Origin: JAAFJU01 sp043764895
GTDB taxonomy: Bacteria; Cyanobacteriota; Cyanobacteriia; Leptolyngbyales; Leptolyngbyaceae
DNA length: 7,622 nt
Reading direction: 5' to 3'
Assembly: GCA_043764895.1 (NCBI GenBank)
Contig: JAYUJY010000052.1
Location: forward strand, 1 to 7,622
The notes under the pieces were generated by a model. That model ran no database searches, was not told the DNA's origin, and worked only from the letters and a program-made list of their open reading frames with translations. This document shows positions 1-5,671 of this stretch, piece after piece (the first letter of the stretch is position 1; every line of letters starts with the position of its first letter). The translations under genes and the position numbers were made by a program.

Positions 1-23
1 GTGCCCCAAACCCAACGAGGAGG
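1..23 (+). repeat. Left-edge copy of a dispersed repeat, inverted relative to 7562-7584
   Basis: The first 17 bases (GTGCCCCAAACCCAACG) are identical to the reverse complement of 7568-7584, and the match continues to base 23 with two mismatches. The window probably begins inside a copy of the element whose palindromic half is visible only at the right edge. GC-rich palindromes of the GTGCCCC type are common dispersed repeats in cyanobacterial intergenic DNA; that family link is from general knowledge and was not searched. Confidence 0.6.
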
Positions 24-72
24 ATTTGCCTCGCTGGATGATTTAAGCCGCAGACGACTGGCTCTTCAGTAA
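1..72 (+). CDS. Possible 3' end of an upstream gene (partial, doubtful)
   Basis: Frame 1 is open from the left edge to a TAA at 70-72, giving 23 residues that start VPQTQR and end RRRLALQ. It would be convergent with the minus-strand gene at 76-468, with only three bases between the two stops. Against it, the first third lies in the repeat copy, frame 2 is also open to a TAA at 44-46, and 23 codons is too short to judge coding character. No product can be named. Sequence to the left of the window would settle whether a real gene ends here. Confidence 0.2.
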   Translation: MPQTQRGGFASLDDLSRRRLALQ

Positions 73-75
73 ATC

Positions 76-468
76 TTAAAGATCAGAACCCAGTTCTAAG
101 GGCACGCCGCCGCGCATGGGGGGACGATAGGCAAGACACACGAGGGAGCCGATCGAATTTTTGCCAAACCGGGTGATGCTGCCGTCGGGGTTGGTTTTGA
201 TTTTGCTGCGACAGTCGTAGGGTTCTTTGGGTCCACGTTTTCCATCAATGCTGACGGCAGCGTTGTATTCCCAAAAATTCTTGGCGCTGCGTTTGATGGT
301 GACGATGCAAACGGTGCGCTGATCGATCGTGCGACAGATATCGGCGGCTAGGCTAGGACTCGGGGCGATCGTCACACCGATGAACAAAACAATCCAGACT
401 AAGACGATCGAAACTAAAACGACCGATCCTTCAAGGACGCTAGCAATCCAACCTGTCGTTTTGAGCAT
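76..468 (-). CDS. Secreted four-cysteine hypothetical protein
   Basis: A small exported protein of unknown function. From the ATG at 468 it is 130 residues: a short basic start (MLKTTGW), a long hydrophobic segment (about residues 12-35) and a signal-peptidase-like site around PSLAAD, followed by a mature domain of about 88 residues. The mature part has four cysteines in ICRTIDQRTVC, DCRSK and LVCLAYR, enough for two disulfides in the periplasm or outside the cell. An upstream in-frame ATG at 543 would add 25 residues before the hydrophobic segment. The 468 start is preferred because it gives a normal signal peptide and has AGGA 11 bases upstream, although the 543 start also has a GAGG four bases before it. 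It is transcribed away from the NACHT gene and shares its upstream region. The sequence resembles small secreted proteins of cyanobacteria, but no function is known to me. Confidence 0.7.
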   Translation of the reverse strand: MLKTTGWIASVLEGSVVLVSIVLVWIVLFIGVTIAPSPSLAADICRTIDQRTVCIVTIKRSAKNFWEYNAAVSIDGKRGPKEPYDCRSKIKTNPDGSITRFGKNSIGSLVCLAYRPPMRGGVPLELGSDL

Positions 469-685
469 GAAAAGTGAGATCCTGCGGTAGTGCTGTTGGA
501 TTAGATAGTAACCCAAAAGTAACCTCAACTCTAGCCTCTGCATGACGCCTCACAACCGGGCCAAACTCTATTAGCGACTGAAGCACAGGCTCTCTCTCTC
601 CATTGACACTCACTTTGCACCATACCCATCGATTATTCATGCATTAGAGAGGCAGAGAGGGTCGTAGGCCACTGTTAACATAAGT

Positions 686-756
686 TTTTATAAATAGAGC
701 AGCGTTTGAGAGACCAAAGGGATATTGGTCTACGTCACATCCTTAGATTTTATAAA
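686..756 (+). promoter_or_regulatory. Candidate promoter region of the NACHT gene with two TTTTATAAA boxes
   Basis: The 9-mer TTTTATAAA occurs at 686-694 and again at 748-756, 62 bp apart. Each contains a TATAAA that could act as a -10 element for transcription towards 799. Neither has a convincing -35 hexamer at the usual distance, so this is only a candidate. The second box would place the transcript start near 763, leaving a leader of about 35 bases. No Shine-Dalgarno sequence precedes the ATG at 799, which is not rare in cyanobacteria. Confidence 0.35.
711..731. promoter_or_regulatory. Perfect 7-bp dyad, candidate operator upstream of the NACHT gene
   Basis: AGACCAA (711-717) and TTGGTCT (725-731) form an exact inverted repeat around a 7-base centre. 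The half-site centres are 14 bp apart. The dyad lies between the two TATAAA boxes and would overlap the -35 region of the downstream one. Because the adjacent gene encodes an N-terminal helix-turn-helix, autoregulation through this site is a reasonable inference. A short RNA hairpin or a chance dyad are alternatives. Confidence 0.35.
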
Positions 757-798
757 CACTCTCAACGATCCGGATTTTAACAATGAGTACTAATTTCC

Positions 799-3117
799 AT
801 GGTCAAACGATCGCTCCAGGCTTCTTCTGCCGGAATTCAAAGGGCTAAACGAGCGTTCACGCTGAAGGGGTGGACGCAAGATAATTTGGCGGGAGAGGTC
901 AACTTGAAGACCCGACAGCCGATTTGGCGTTTGTTTTCAGGCCAACCTGTCGATCGTCAAATCTTCATGGAAGTGTGTAATATTCTGGATTTGGATTGGC
1001 GCGAGATTGCCCAAAACCCACCCGCCGACTTCTCAGAACCGGGAGACTTTACCGAACCCAGTTCTCCGGACCTGACGGCGCTCGTCAACCAAGTCCGATC
1101 GCGGCAGTACGACACCATTGAAAACCAGTGCGGCATCCTACAGCTCCTCGACATCAACCATCCGGTCAACATTCACGATATCTACGTCGATGTTCACATT
1201 CTGGAGGAGGTGCCGAGTCAACAGTCCTTTGAAATTGCGGACCTGAACAATTTGGCGCTGACCCAATTCGATCGTATTGGACTGGGGGACATTGAGGAAA
1301 AACACATCGCCGGAATTCAAGCCGTTGAGACCTATTCAAAACTCCGCGTGCTCGGCAAACCAGGAAGTGGTAAGACGACGTTTTTACAATACCTCGCCAT
1401 TCAATGTAATCGGGGCGAATTTGCAGCCGATCAAATTCCTATTTTTATCTCCCTAAGAGCACTTTCGGAAGAATCCCGACGCAACGATGAATTTAGCCTG
1501 TTTTATTATCTTCATCAGGTGCTTTTTTCAGGCAAACGATCGAATTTGGCGGCGCTGGAGACCCTTCTGCAAGCAGGCCGAGTTCTATTGTTACTTGATG
1601 GGATGGATGAAGTCTTAAGCCAAGACATTACGGTAGTACTGAAAGAAATTCGTAAGTTTTCAGAAAAATATCATAAAAACCGCTTGATCGCCTCCTGTCG
1701 GACAGCCTCCCAAAAACTTCAGCTTCGGGGCTTTACCGATGTCGAAATTGCGCCCTTCACCCAGACTCAAATTACAACCTTCGCGCAGAAATGGTTTGTG
1801 GCGCTGACGAAGAGCACTATTCGATCGGGCGAGAATCAGGCCGCTCAGTTTATCGGAAAGTTAGAATTACCGGAAAATTGGCAATTTCGACAACTTGTGG
1901 GGACACCGCTGTTTTTGCATTTGGCCTGCTGGGTGTTTCAGGGTCAGGGCAAGTTTCCGACGAAGCAAACTGATTTTTATAAGCAAGGGCTGGATCTATT
2001 ATTGGGAAAATGGGATGAAGCGCGCGGGGTCGAACGGGATGAAGTGTATCGCGGATTTTTGTTGCCTCAGAAACTCAGATTGCTCAGCCAGCTCGCCGCC
2101 GTTACCTTTGAGCATGGCGAATACTTTTTTGAGCAGCAGGTGATTGAGAACTACATTGCTGATTATCTTAAAGATTTGCCTGGTCCCCCGCCCGAACCCG
2201 AAGAACTTCAACTCGAAAGTCAAGCCGTGCTCAAATCCATTGAAGCTCAGCACGGGTTCTTAATCGAACGTGCCCGAGGTATTTTTTCATTTTCGTATTT
2301 GGTGTTTCAAGAATATTTTACAGCCCGAAAAATCGTCGCAAGTCACAATCTTCAGTCATTGGAACAGGCACTCGGTGGATTGGTCAGCCACATCACCGAT
2401 CCACACTGGCGCGAAGTCTTTTTGTTGACGACGGGGATGTTGCGCAGTGCCGATTCTCTTGTGCAGTTAATGAAACAGCAGGTCGATGCCTTAGTCGCGC
2501 ACGATCCGCATCTGCAAGATTTTCTAAATTGGGCCAACCAGAAAGCCCATCAGAAAGCGCCAGCAGATACTCAACTTGCCACTAAGCGATCGTTTTATAT
2601 GGCGTTCGCAAAGTCTACCCCTGTCGCAGGTCATTTTGTACTGGCCAGCACATTGGATCAAGGAATGTTGCTTGATGCCGTCTTGGAGGAATTCTTGCGA
2701 ACTTTATCAACGAATCACAATCGAGAGGTAATGGATGTGGAGGCTTGCAATGATGGAATCAATCATATGCTAGGGATGGTTTTGGATCCTGGATTTTCTA
2801 AATCTCTCCAACAACTCAAAGAAGAATTACCACTCGCCCATGAAAATGAGGACCATCTCCAAGATTGGTGGACAAAAAACTATTCAGCCTGGGTGGAATC
2901 CTTGAGAGGCACGATCGATCGGTATCGCAACATCTACCAGTCCTGGCAGTTCAGCCCCGATCAACAGCAGGTACTTCAGCACTACTACGATGCCAATCAG
3001 CTTTTAATAGATTGTTTGAATAGTAATTGTGAAGTCACAGCAGCCATCCGAAAAGAAATCGAAACGACACTTCTCCTTCCCCAAAAAGATTTGGAAGATC
3101 GAGAATGGACTGGATGA
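799..3117 (+). CDS. HTH-NACHT STAND NTPase, candidate conflict or anti-phage protein
   Basis: A 772-residue signal-transducing ATPase/GTPase of the NACHT clade, probably a cytosolic sensor that switches on nucleotide binding. Residues 10-71 form a helix-turn-helix of the type that begins many cyanobacterial NACHT proteins (KGWTQDNLAGE, then PVDRQIFMEVCNILDLDWREIA). A linker (95-165) carries the family-typical LLDINHP...IYVDVHILEEV and FDRIGLG. The NACHT core has Walker A GKPGSGKT (186-193), Walker B VLLLLDGMDE (262-271), a sensor strand RLIASCR (295-301) and the helical GTPLFLHLACWVF (368-380). FSFSYLVFQEYFTA (496-509) is the usual winged-helix end. The remaining 260 residues are helical and include DANQLLIDCLNSNCEV (731-746), close to C-terminal helical domains described in NACHT conflict proteins. 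No recognised enzymatic effector, WD40, TPR or pentapeptide array follows. All nucleotide-binding residues are intact. The start is the first in-frame ATG. TGA is followed at once by TAG. The exact trigger and output are unknown. Confidence 0.9.
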   Translation: MVKRSLQASSAGIQRAKRAFTLKGWTQDNLAGEVNLKTRQPIWRLFSGQPVDRQIFMEVCNILDLDWREIAQNPPADFSEPGDFTEPSSPDLTALVNQVRSRQYDTIENQCGILQLLDINHPVNIHDIYVDVHILEEVPSQQSFEIADLNNLALTQFDRIGLGDIEEKHIAGIQAVETYSKLRVLGKPGSGKTTFLQYLAIQCNRGEFAADQIPIFISLRALSEESRRNDEFSLFYYLHQVLFSGKRSNLAALETLLQAGRVLLLLDGMDEVLSQDITVVLKEIRKFSEKYHKNRLIASCRTASQKLQLRGFTDVEIAPFTQTQITTFAQKWFVALTKSTIRSGENQAAQFIGKLELPENWQFRQLVGTPLFLHLACWVFQGQGKFPTKQTDFYKQGLDLLLGKWDEARGVERDEVYRGFLLPQKLRLLSQLAAVTFEHGEYFFEQQVIENYIADYLKDLPGPPPEPEELQLESQAVLKSIEAQHGFLIERARGIFSFSYLVFQEYFTARKIVASHNLQSLEQALGGLVSHITDPHWREVFLLTTGMLRSADSLVQLMKQQVDALVAHDPHLQDFLNWANQKAHQKAPADTQLATKRSFYMAFAKSTPVAGHFVLASTLDQGMLLDAVLEEFLRTLSTNHNREVMDVEACNDGINHMLGMVLDPGFSKSLQQLKEELPLAHENEDHLQDWWTKNYSAWVESLRGTIDRYRNIYQSWQFSPDQQQVLQHYYDANQLLIDCLNSNCEVTAAIRKEIETTLLLPQKDLEDREWTG

Positions 3118-3134
3118 TAGGAGTATTTACCTTC

Positions 3135-3284
3135 TATAGCAACCCTATCTCACTCGTGAGAATCATAACCTTCTGGCCCCCAAACCCCCAATTCTGGGGG
3201 CTATGATTCTTATTCCGTCTCCCCCAGAATTGGGGGCTGGGGGGCGGTCCGTCAGGATTTCATGAATCAATTAGGATTGCTATA
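3135..3284. mobile_element. 150-bp MITE-like element downstream of the NACHT gene
   Basis: The ends are imperfect terminal inverted repeats: TATAGCAACCCTA on the left, and TATAGCAATCCTA when the right end is read in reverse complement. About 19 of the first 27 positions match. Both ends sit at TATA, consistent with insertion at a TA dinucleotide as in IS630/Tc1-mariner elements, though the duplication cannot be separated from the repeat itself. There is no open frame inside, so the element would be non-autonomous. It begins 18 bases after the NACHT stop codon. Similar TATAGCAAT-ended repeats are familiar from cyanobacterial genomes; this recollection was not checked by search. Confidence 0.65.
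3177..3244. repeat. Very stable nested hairpin inside the MITE
   Basis: The arms 3177-3200 and 3221-3244 are complementary over 24 bases with two mismatches, around a 20-base loop. The inner 16 bases of each arm (CCCCCAATTCTGGGGG and CCCCCAGAATTGGGGG) are themselves near-palindromes, so cruciform or alternative small hairpins are possible. In the transcript it would follow the NACHT stop by about 60 bases and could terminate or stabilise the message, although no T-run follows. Confidence 0.75.
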
Positions 3285-3367
3285 TTCAGTAACCATTTAT
3301 GTCGTATTCAACCCAACCGCCCCTGAAATCAAACATCACTCAGCTAATGTAGTTGTATGGAATCACA

Positions 3368-3417
3368 TTTAGATTCGCTATCTAAACCTGCAATCACGAG
3401 TTCACATTACTAGGAGG
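3368..3417 (+). promoter_or_regulatory. Leader hairpin and strong ribosome binding site for the stress-protein gene
   Basis: TTTAGAT (3368-3374) and ATCTAAA (3380-3386) form a perfect 7-bp stem with a 5-base loop, 25 bases before AGGAGG (3412-3417). AGGAGG lies nine bases before the ATG at 3427 and is one of the two clearest Shine-Dalgarno sequences in the window. No convincing -10/-35 pair was found. The rest of the gap from 3285 to 3367 shows nothing recognisable. Confidence 0.45.
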
Positions 3418-3426
3418 CTACACATC

Positions 3427-3963
3427 ATGATGCTACAACAACGGGCTGTCGGAACATTTTTAAGCTGTGAAGCCACGGAGATAGCCCTGTACGAACTCAA
3501 GCGGAACAACTTTCGCATGGATCGCGTTTCGCTGGTGGGACACAACATCAATAGACGAACAGAAGCAACCTTAGGCGGTATGGCTGGCGTCTATCTGAGC
3601 CTCGGTTCAATAGCCATTCCAGGGTCCGGAAACGTAATGCTGGCAGGTGCCGCCTCACCGTCTATTCTCATTAGTATTTCCGGTAGCATCATCGGGTCCT
3701 TCGGAAAAAGTCTGGCGGGTGGTCTTAATAGTCTAGGCATTCCAAAGACCCGCGCTCAGTTCTACAGCGACCAGATTTCTAAGGGGCATTATCTCGTCAT
3801 TCTTGAAGGACTGAATGATGGCATCGTTCTTGCTGATTCAATCCTGAAGTCTCGCGGGATTCAGGACTGGTTTAGCTATGACTTACCCGGTGATTTTGGT
3901 CGTTATTCAACCAACTCAAACACCTACTATCCAGGAATACCAAAAGGCTTAGTGGCGGCATAG
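3427..3963 (+). CDS. YflT/general stress protein 17M-like glycine-zipper protein
   Basis: A 178-residue protein matching the layout of cyanobacterial proteins annotated as general stress proteins. The N-terminal half-domain (residues 4-38, RAVGTFLSCEATEIALYELK then FRMDRVSLVGHN) resembles the start of the YflT/GSP17M fold. A hydrophobic glycine- and serine-rich stretch follows (49-104), with the family-typical SIAIPGSGNVMLAGAA (61-76) and LNSLGIPKTRAQFYSDQISKG (100-120). A closing strand and helix follow (YLVILEG, ADSILKSRGIQDW, 122-148), then a short polar tail. Typical relatives have longer, more regular glycine repeats; here the first spacer is shortened and several glycines are replaced. 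The middle could insert into or lie along a membrane. The ATG at 3427 has a strong AGGAGG; the next codon is also ATG. Biochemical role is unknown; stress linkage comes from family naming only. Confidence 0.75.
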   Translation: MMLQQRAVGTFLSCEATEIALYELKRNNFRMDRVSLVGHNINRRTEATLGGMAGVYLSLGSIAIPGSGNVMLAGAASPSILISISGSIIGSFGKSLAGGLNSLGIPKTRAQFYSDQISKGHYLVILEGLNDGIVLADSILKSRGIQDWFSYDLPGDFGRYSTNSNTYYPGIPKGLVAA

Positions 3964-3969
3964 CAGAGA

Positions 3970-4058
3970 TATAGCAGTCAACTTTAGTGTGGTGACAGAC
4001 TTTTGGGTACTACACCTATTGAGTCTAAGGCATCCCTCAATGGACAGAGAACTGCTAT
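3970..4058. mobile_element. Short inverted-repeat element, possible MITE or IS remnant
   Basis: ATAGCAGT (3971-3978) is matched by ACTGCTAT (4051-4058), giving perfect 8-bp terminal inverted repeats 88 bp apart. Similarity inside the ends is weak. The left end lies eight bases after the stop codon of the stress-protein gene. There is no open frame of note. The TATAGCA start resembles the ends of the larger element at 3135-3284, but the interiors differ. It could be a solo end-pair left by an insertion sequence or a small non-autonomous element. Confidence 0.4.
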
Positions 4059-4104
4059 CAATGATGATGTTATTCTTAAGATGGGCAGGTTAATCATTAA
4101 TCAG

Positions 4105-4112
4105 GCGATCGC
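4105..4112. repeat. HIP1 octamer GCGATCGC
   Basis: A full copy of the highly iterated palindrome of cyanobacteria. Many partial forms (GCGATCG or CGATCG) occur elsewhere, for example at about 362, 2585, 4294, 4596 and 6592. It supports cyanobacterial origin and lies just before the hydroxylase gene. Confidence 0.9.
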
Positions 4113-4138
4113 CCTTGCTTGATTACTTGGAGATTAAG

Positions 4139-4924
4139 GTGATCAAACACTCATTTGAGTTCTACTGCATTGCGTTCTTTTGTATCATTTTAGTCCGATA
4201 CTTTTTGGTCGCAGGCGGTAGCTATGTGGTCTTCTATTCGCCCCTCAGTCATCGTTTCATTCATTCCACCTTGCCCCATAGACTCCCCTCTTTGCGATCG
4301 ATTCAGCAAGACATCCAACTGTCTGTGCTCTCTACGTCGATATTTGCGCTGTCGGCGGCTTTGGTTATGTCAGGGTATGGTGAAGGCATGACTCGCCTGT
4401 ATAGCGATGCTGAGCAGTATGGGTGGTGGTATTTGGGTGTCAGTTATGGACTGGTCTTAGTGCTTCAGGACACGTACTTTTATTTCACTCATCGTTTGTT
4501 CCATCACCCCGTACTGTTTCGCTGGCTACATGAAGGACATCATCGATCGCGCTATCCCACGCCTTGGACGTCGTTTGCCTTTGATCCGTTAGAAGCGATC
4601 GTCCAATCCTTATTTTTGATGGGAATCGTATGCGTGATTCCGTTGCATTTCATCACACTTATTGCAGTCCTAACCACGATGACAATTTGGGCAGTGCTGA
4701 ATCACTTAGGCATCGATCGATTACCTGCGAAGTTTCCACATCATTGGTTGGCTCGGTGGTTCATCGGCCCTGCCCATCACAATATCCACCATCTGAAGTA
4801 TAGGATGCACTATGGGTTGTACTTCACCTTCTGGGATAGGCTGTTAGGGACGCAAGATCCTCATTATGAGAAGGATTTCTTCGCAGCGACGGATGCTTCG
4901 GCCTCTGCAAATAAAACGTTATAG
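4139..4924 (+). CDS. Sterol desaturase/fatty acid hydroxylase superfamily membrane protein
   Basis: A membrane-bound di-iron oxygenase that would hydroxylate or desaturate a lipid, sterol-like or carotenoid substrate using O2. The three histidine clusters that bind the irons are intact: HRLFHH, HEGHH and HHNIHH (residues 126-131, 139-143 and 221-226 if counted from the TTG at 4115), with an additional conserved NH in AVLNHLG. Hydrophobic segments at roughly 13-40, 67-86, 103-122 and 159-192 fit the usual four-helix membrane topology with cytosolic histidines. No ATG is available near the start. GTG at 4139 is preferred because GGAG lies six bases upstream, giving 261 residues; TTG at 4115 or 4127 would add a few more. 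Length is normal for the family. The tail is polar and variable. The exact substrate cannot be read from sequence. It follows the stress gene on the same strand after a 175-bp gap. Confidence 0.88.
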   Translation: MIKHSFEFYCIAFFCIILVRYFLVAGGSYVVFYSPLSHRFIHSTLPHRLPSLRSIQQDIQLSVLSTSIFALSAALVMSGYGEGMTRLYSDAEQYGWWYLGVSYGLVLVLQDTYFYFTHRLFHHPVLFRWLHEGHHRSRYPTPWTSFAFDPLEAIVQSLFLMGIVCVIPLHFITLIAVLTTMTIWAVLNHLGIDRLPAKFPHHWLARWFIGPAHHNIHHLKYRMHYGLYFTFWDRLLGTQDPHYEKDFFAATDASASANKTL

Positions 4925-5079
4925 CAATAGTTTATGGATCAATAGTTGAACCAGATTTTACAGAAGTCTGCGTTAGGGTATCTTGGAACACCCTTTTATT
5001 GTCAATACACTAAAGTCAATACATCATCCGTTTAATGTGGCCCAAATCTATAGATACGAGTCAAAAAAATCTAGTTTTT

Positions 5080-5085
5080 AAGGAG
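5080..5085 (+). promoter_or_regulatory. Ribosome binding site deciding the start at 5095
   Basis: AAGGAG lies nine bases before the ATG at 5095 and inside the longer open frame that begins at ATG 5035. The earlier ATG has no such site. The 110 bases between the hydroxylase stop and 5035 show no gene; a TATAGCAATAG at 4922-4932 resembles a MITE end but has no partner. Confidence 0.6.
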
Positions 5086-5094
5086 AAGGGTTTC

Positions 5095-5412
5095 ATGTTA
5101 TTCTCAAAAATGAGCGAGAACGATTTATCTCGTCTCAGCCAACATCGTGTCGATCGGCTTCTAGGTTTTTTTACCTCTAGCCTTCCGCAATGCAAGATTC
5201 GGTTCAATGCTGACCATGTGCTATCAATCTACTGCCCAAATCCAAAGATTCTTCATTCCTTGATGAATGACCTGGAAGATTTGCGGAGTCATGCTTGGTC
5301 AATCTTAGGTGTGAGAAAAGTAACACTCTATTTTTGCGAAGAAGAAACCCTGTGTGAGGAAATATTGTGTACTCCATCTTATGGAAATACACCGCTTCGT
5401 CCGCCTTTTTAA
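5095..5412 (+). CDS. Hypothetical protein, 105 residues
   Basis: I do not recognise a named family. The frame is open from ATG 5035 but the internal ATG at 5095 has a strong AAGGAG, so the 105-residue form starting MLFSKMSEND is preferred. The body reads as a small alpha/beta domain: a helix (about 8-29), a strand KIRFN, a strand VLSIYCP, a long amphipathic helix NPKILHSLMNDLEDLRSHAW (49-68), and a strand VRKVTLYF (73-80), then an acidic EEETLCEE segment and a proline-containing tail. There is no signal peptide or membrane segment, so it is probably cytosolic. Four cysteines are scattered and do not form a metal-binding pattern. It may be cotranscribed with the small membrane protein and the zinc-ribbon gene that follow, with gaps of about 80 and 42 bases. 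Confidence 0.7.
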   Translation: MLFSKMSENDLSRLSQHRVDRLLGFFTSSLPQCKIRFNADHVLSIYCPNPKILHSLMNDLEDLRSHAWSILGVRKVTLYFCEEETLCEEILCTPSYGNTPLRPPF

Positions 5413-5419
5413 GCAGATA

Positions 5420-5448
5420 TTGATTGAGATATCTCTATCTCTGATCAA
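5420..5448 (+). terminator. Hairpin after the 105-residue gene
   Basis: TTGAT (5420-5424) pairs with ATCAA (5444-5448), and GAGATA (5426-5431) with TATCTC (5436-5441), leaving a 4-base loop and a small internal bulge. It starts eight bases after the stop codon. No T-run follows, so it may be a weak terminator or a processing/stability hairpin between cotranscribed genes. Confidence 0.35.
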
Positions 5449-5491
5449 TTGATTCAAACCCAATGAAGTACTGGTGTCAAATCTGGTCTTG

Positions 5492-5629
5492 ATGGGTATT
5501 ATTCTGACATGTGTTCTCTGGTTATTCGGAGTGTCAATCCACATCAGTGGAAGTCTACTCTATTGGTTATGGATTCTGTGCATTATGGGAATCGGCTACA
5601 CCCTATTTGTCAGAAACCGCGCGCGCTAA
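5492..5629 (+). CDS. Small two-helix membrane protein resembling the lmo0937 family
   Basis: A 45-residue frame from ATG 5492 to TAA 5627-5629 encodes two hydrophobic helices separated by a short SIHISG turn (about residues 3-15 and 21-39) and a basic tail, VRNRAR. This matches the pattern of the lmo0937 family: about 45-50 residues, helix ending WLFG or WLLG, an HI-x-G turn, a second helix, then a basic end. The inner-membrane location with the basic tail in the cytosol follows from charge. In-frame GTG 5474 and TTG 5489 are alternative starts; none has a good Shine-Dalgarno sequence. The frame is open upstream only to 5453. Function of the family is unknown, though it is often found near stress-related genes, and a YflT-like gene lies 1.5 kb upstream. 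Confidence 0.6.
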   Translation: MGIILTCVLWLFGVSIHISGSLLYWLWILCIMGIGYTLFVRNRAR

Positions 5630-5671
5630 TCCAACGCTTACGCTAACCCAGTTATCATCCAGTGTGCTCTT

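Noticed and set aside
440..640. Minus-strand open frame of 66 residues upstream of the secreted-protein gene
   Set aside because: It overlaps the secreted-protein gene in another frame on the same strand, has no domain or signal, and covers the presumed upstream region.
829..1320. Identical 12-mer GCCGGAATTCAA at 829-840 and 1309-1320 in the NACHT gene
   Set aside because: Both encode AGIQ in unrelated domains with no similarity around them; most likely chance use of the same codons.
1895..2253. Overlapping open frames on both strands within the NACHT gene
   Set aside because: They lie wholly inside a gene with a continuous, motif-rich frame and have composition expected of shadow frames.
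3177..3244. CRISPR-like or rho-independent terminator reading of the GC-rich hairpin
   Set aside because: There is only one inverted pair, with no direct repeats or spacers, and no T-run follows; a MITE core hairpin fits better.
4922..4932. TATAGCAATAG after the hydroxylase gene, resembling the MITE end
   Set aside because: No inverted partner was found nearby and the similarity stops after nine bases, so an element cannot be supported.
5204..5544. Minus-strand open frames across the 105-residue and small membrane genes
   Set aside because: They oppose plus-strand genes with better start sites or membrane-protein pattern and show no recognisable domain.
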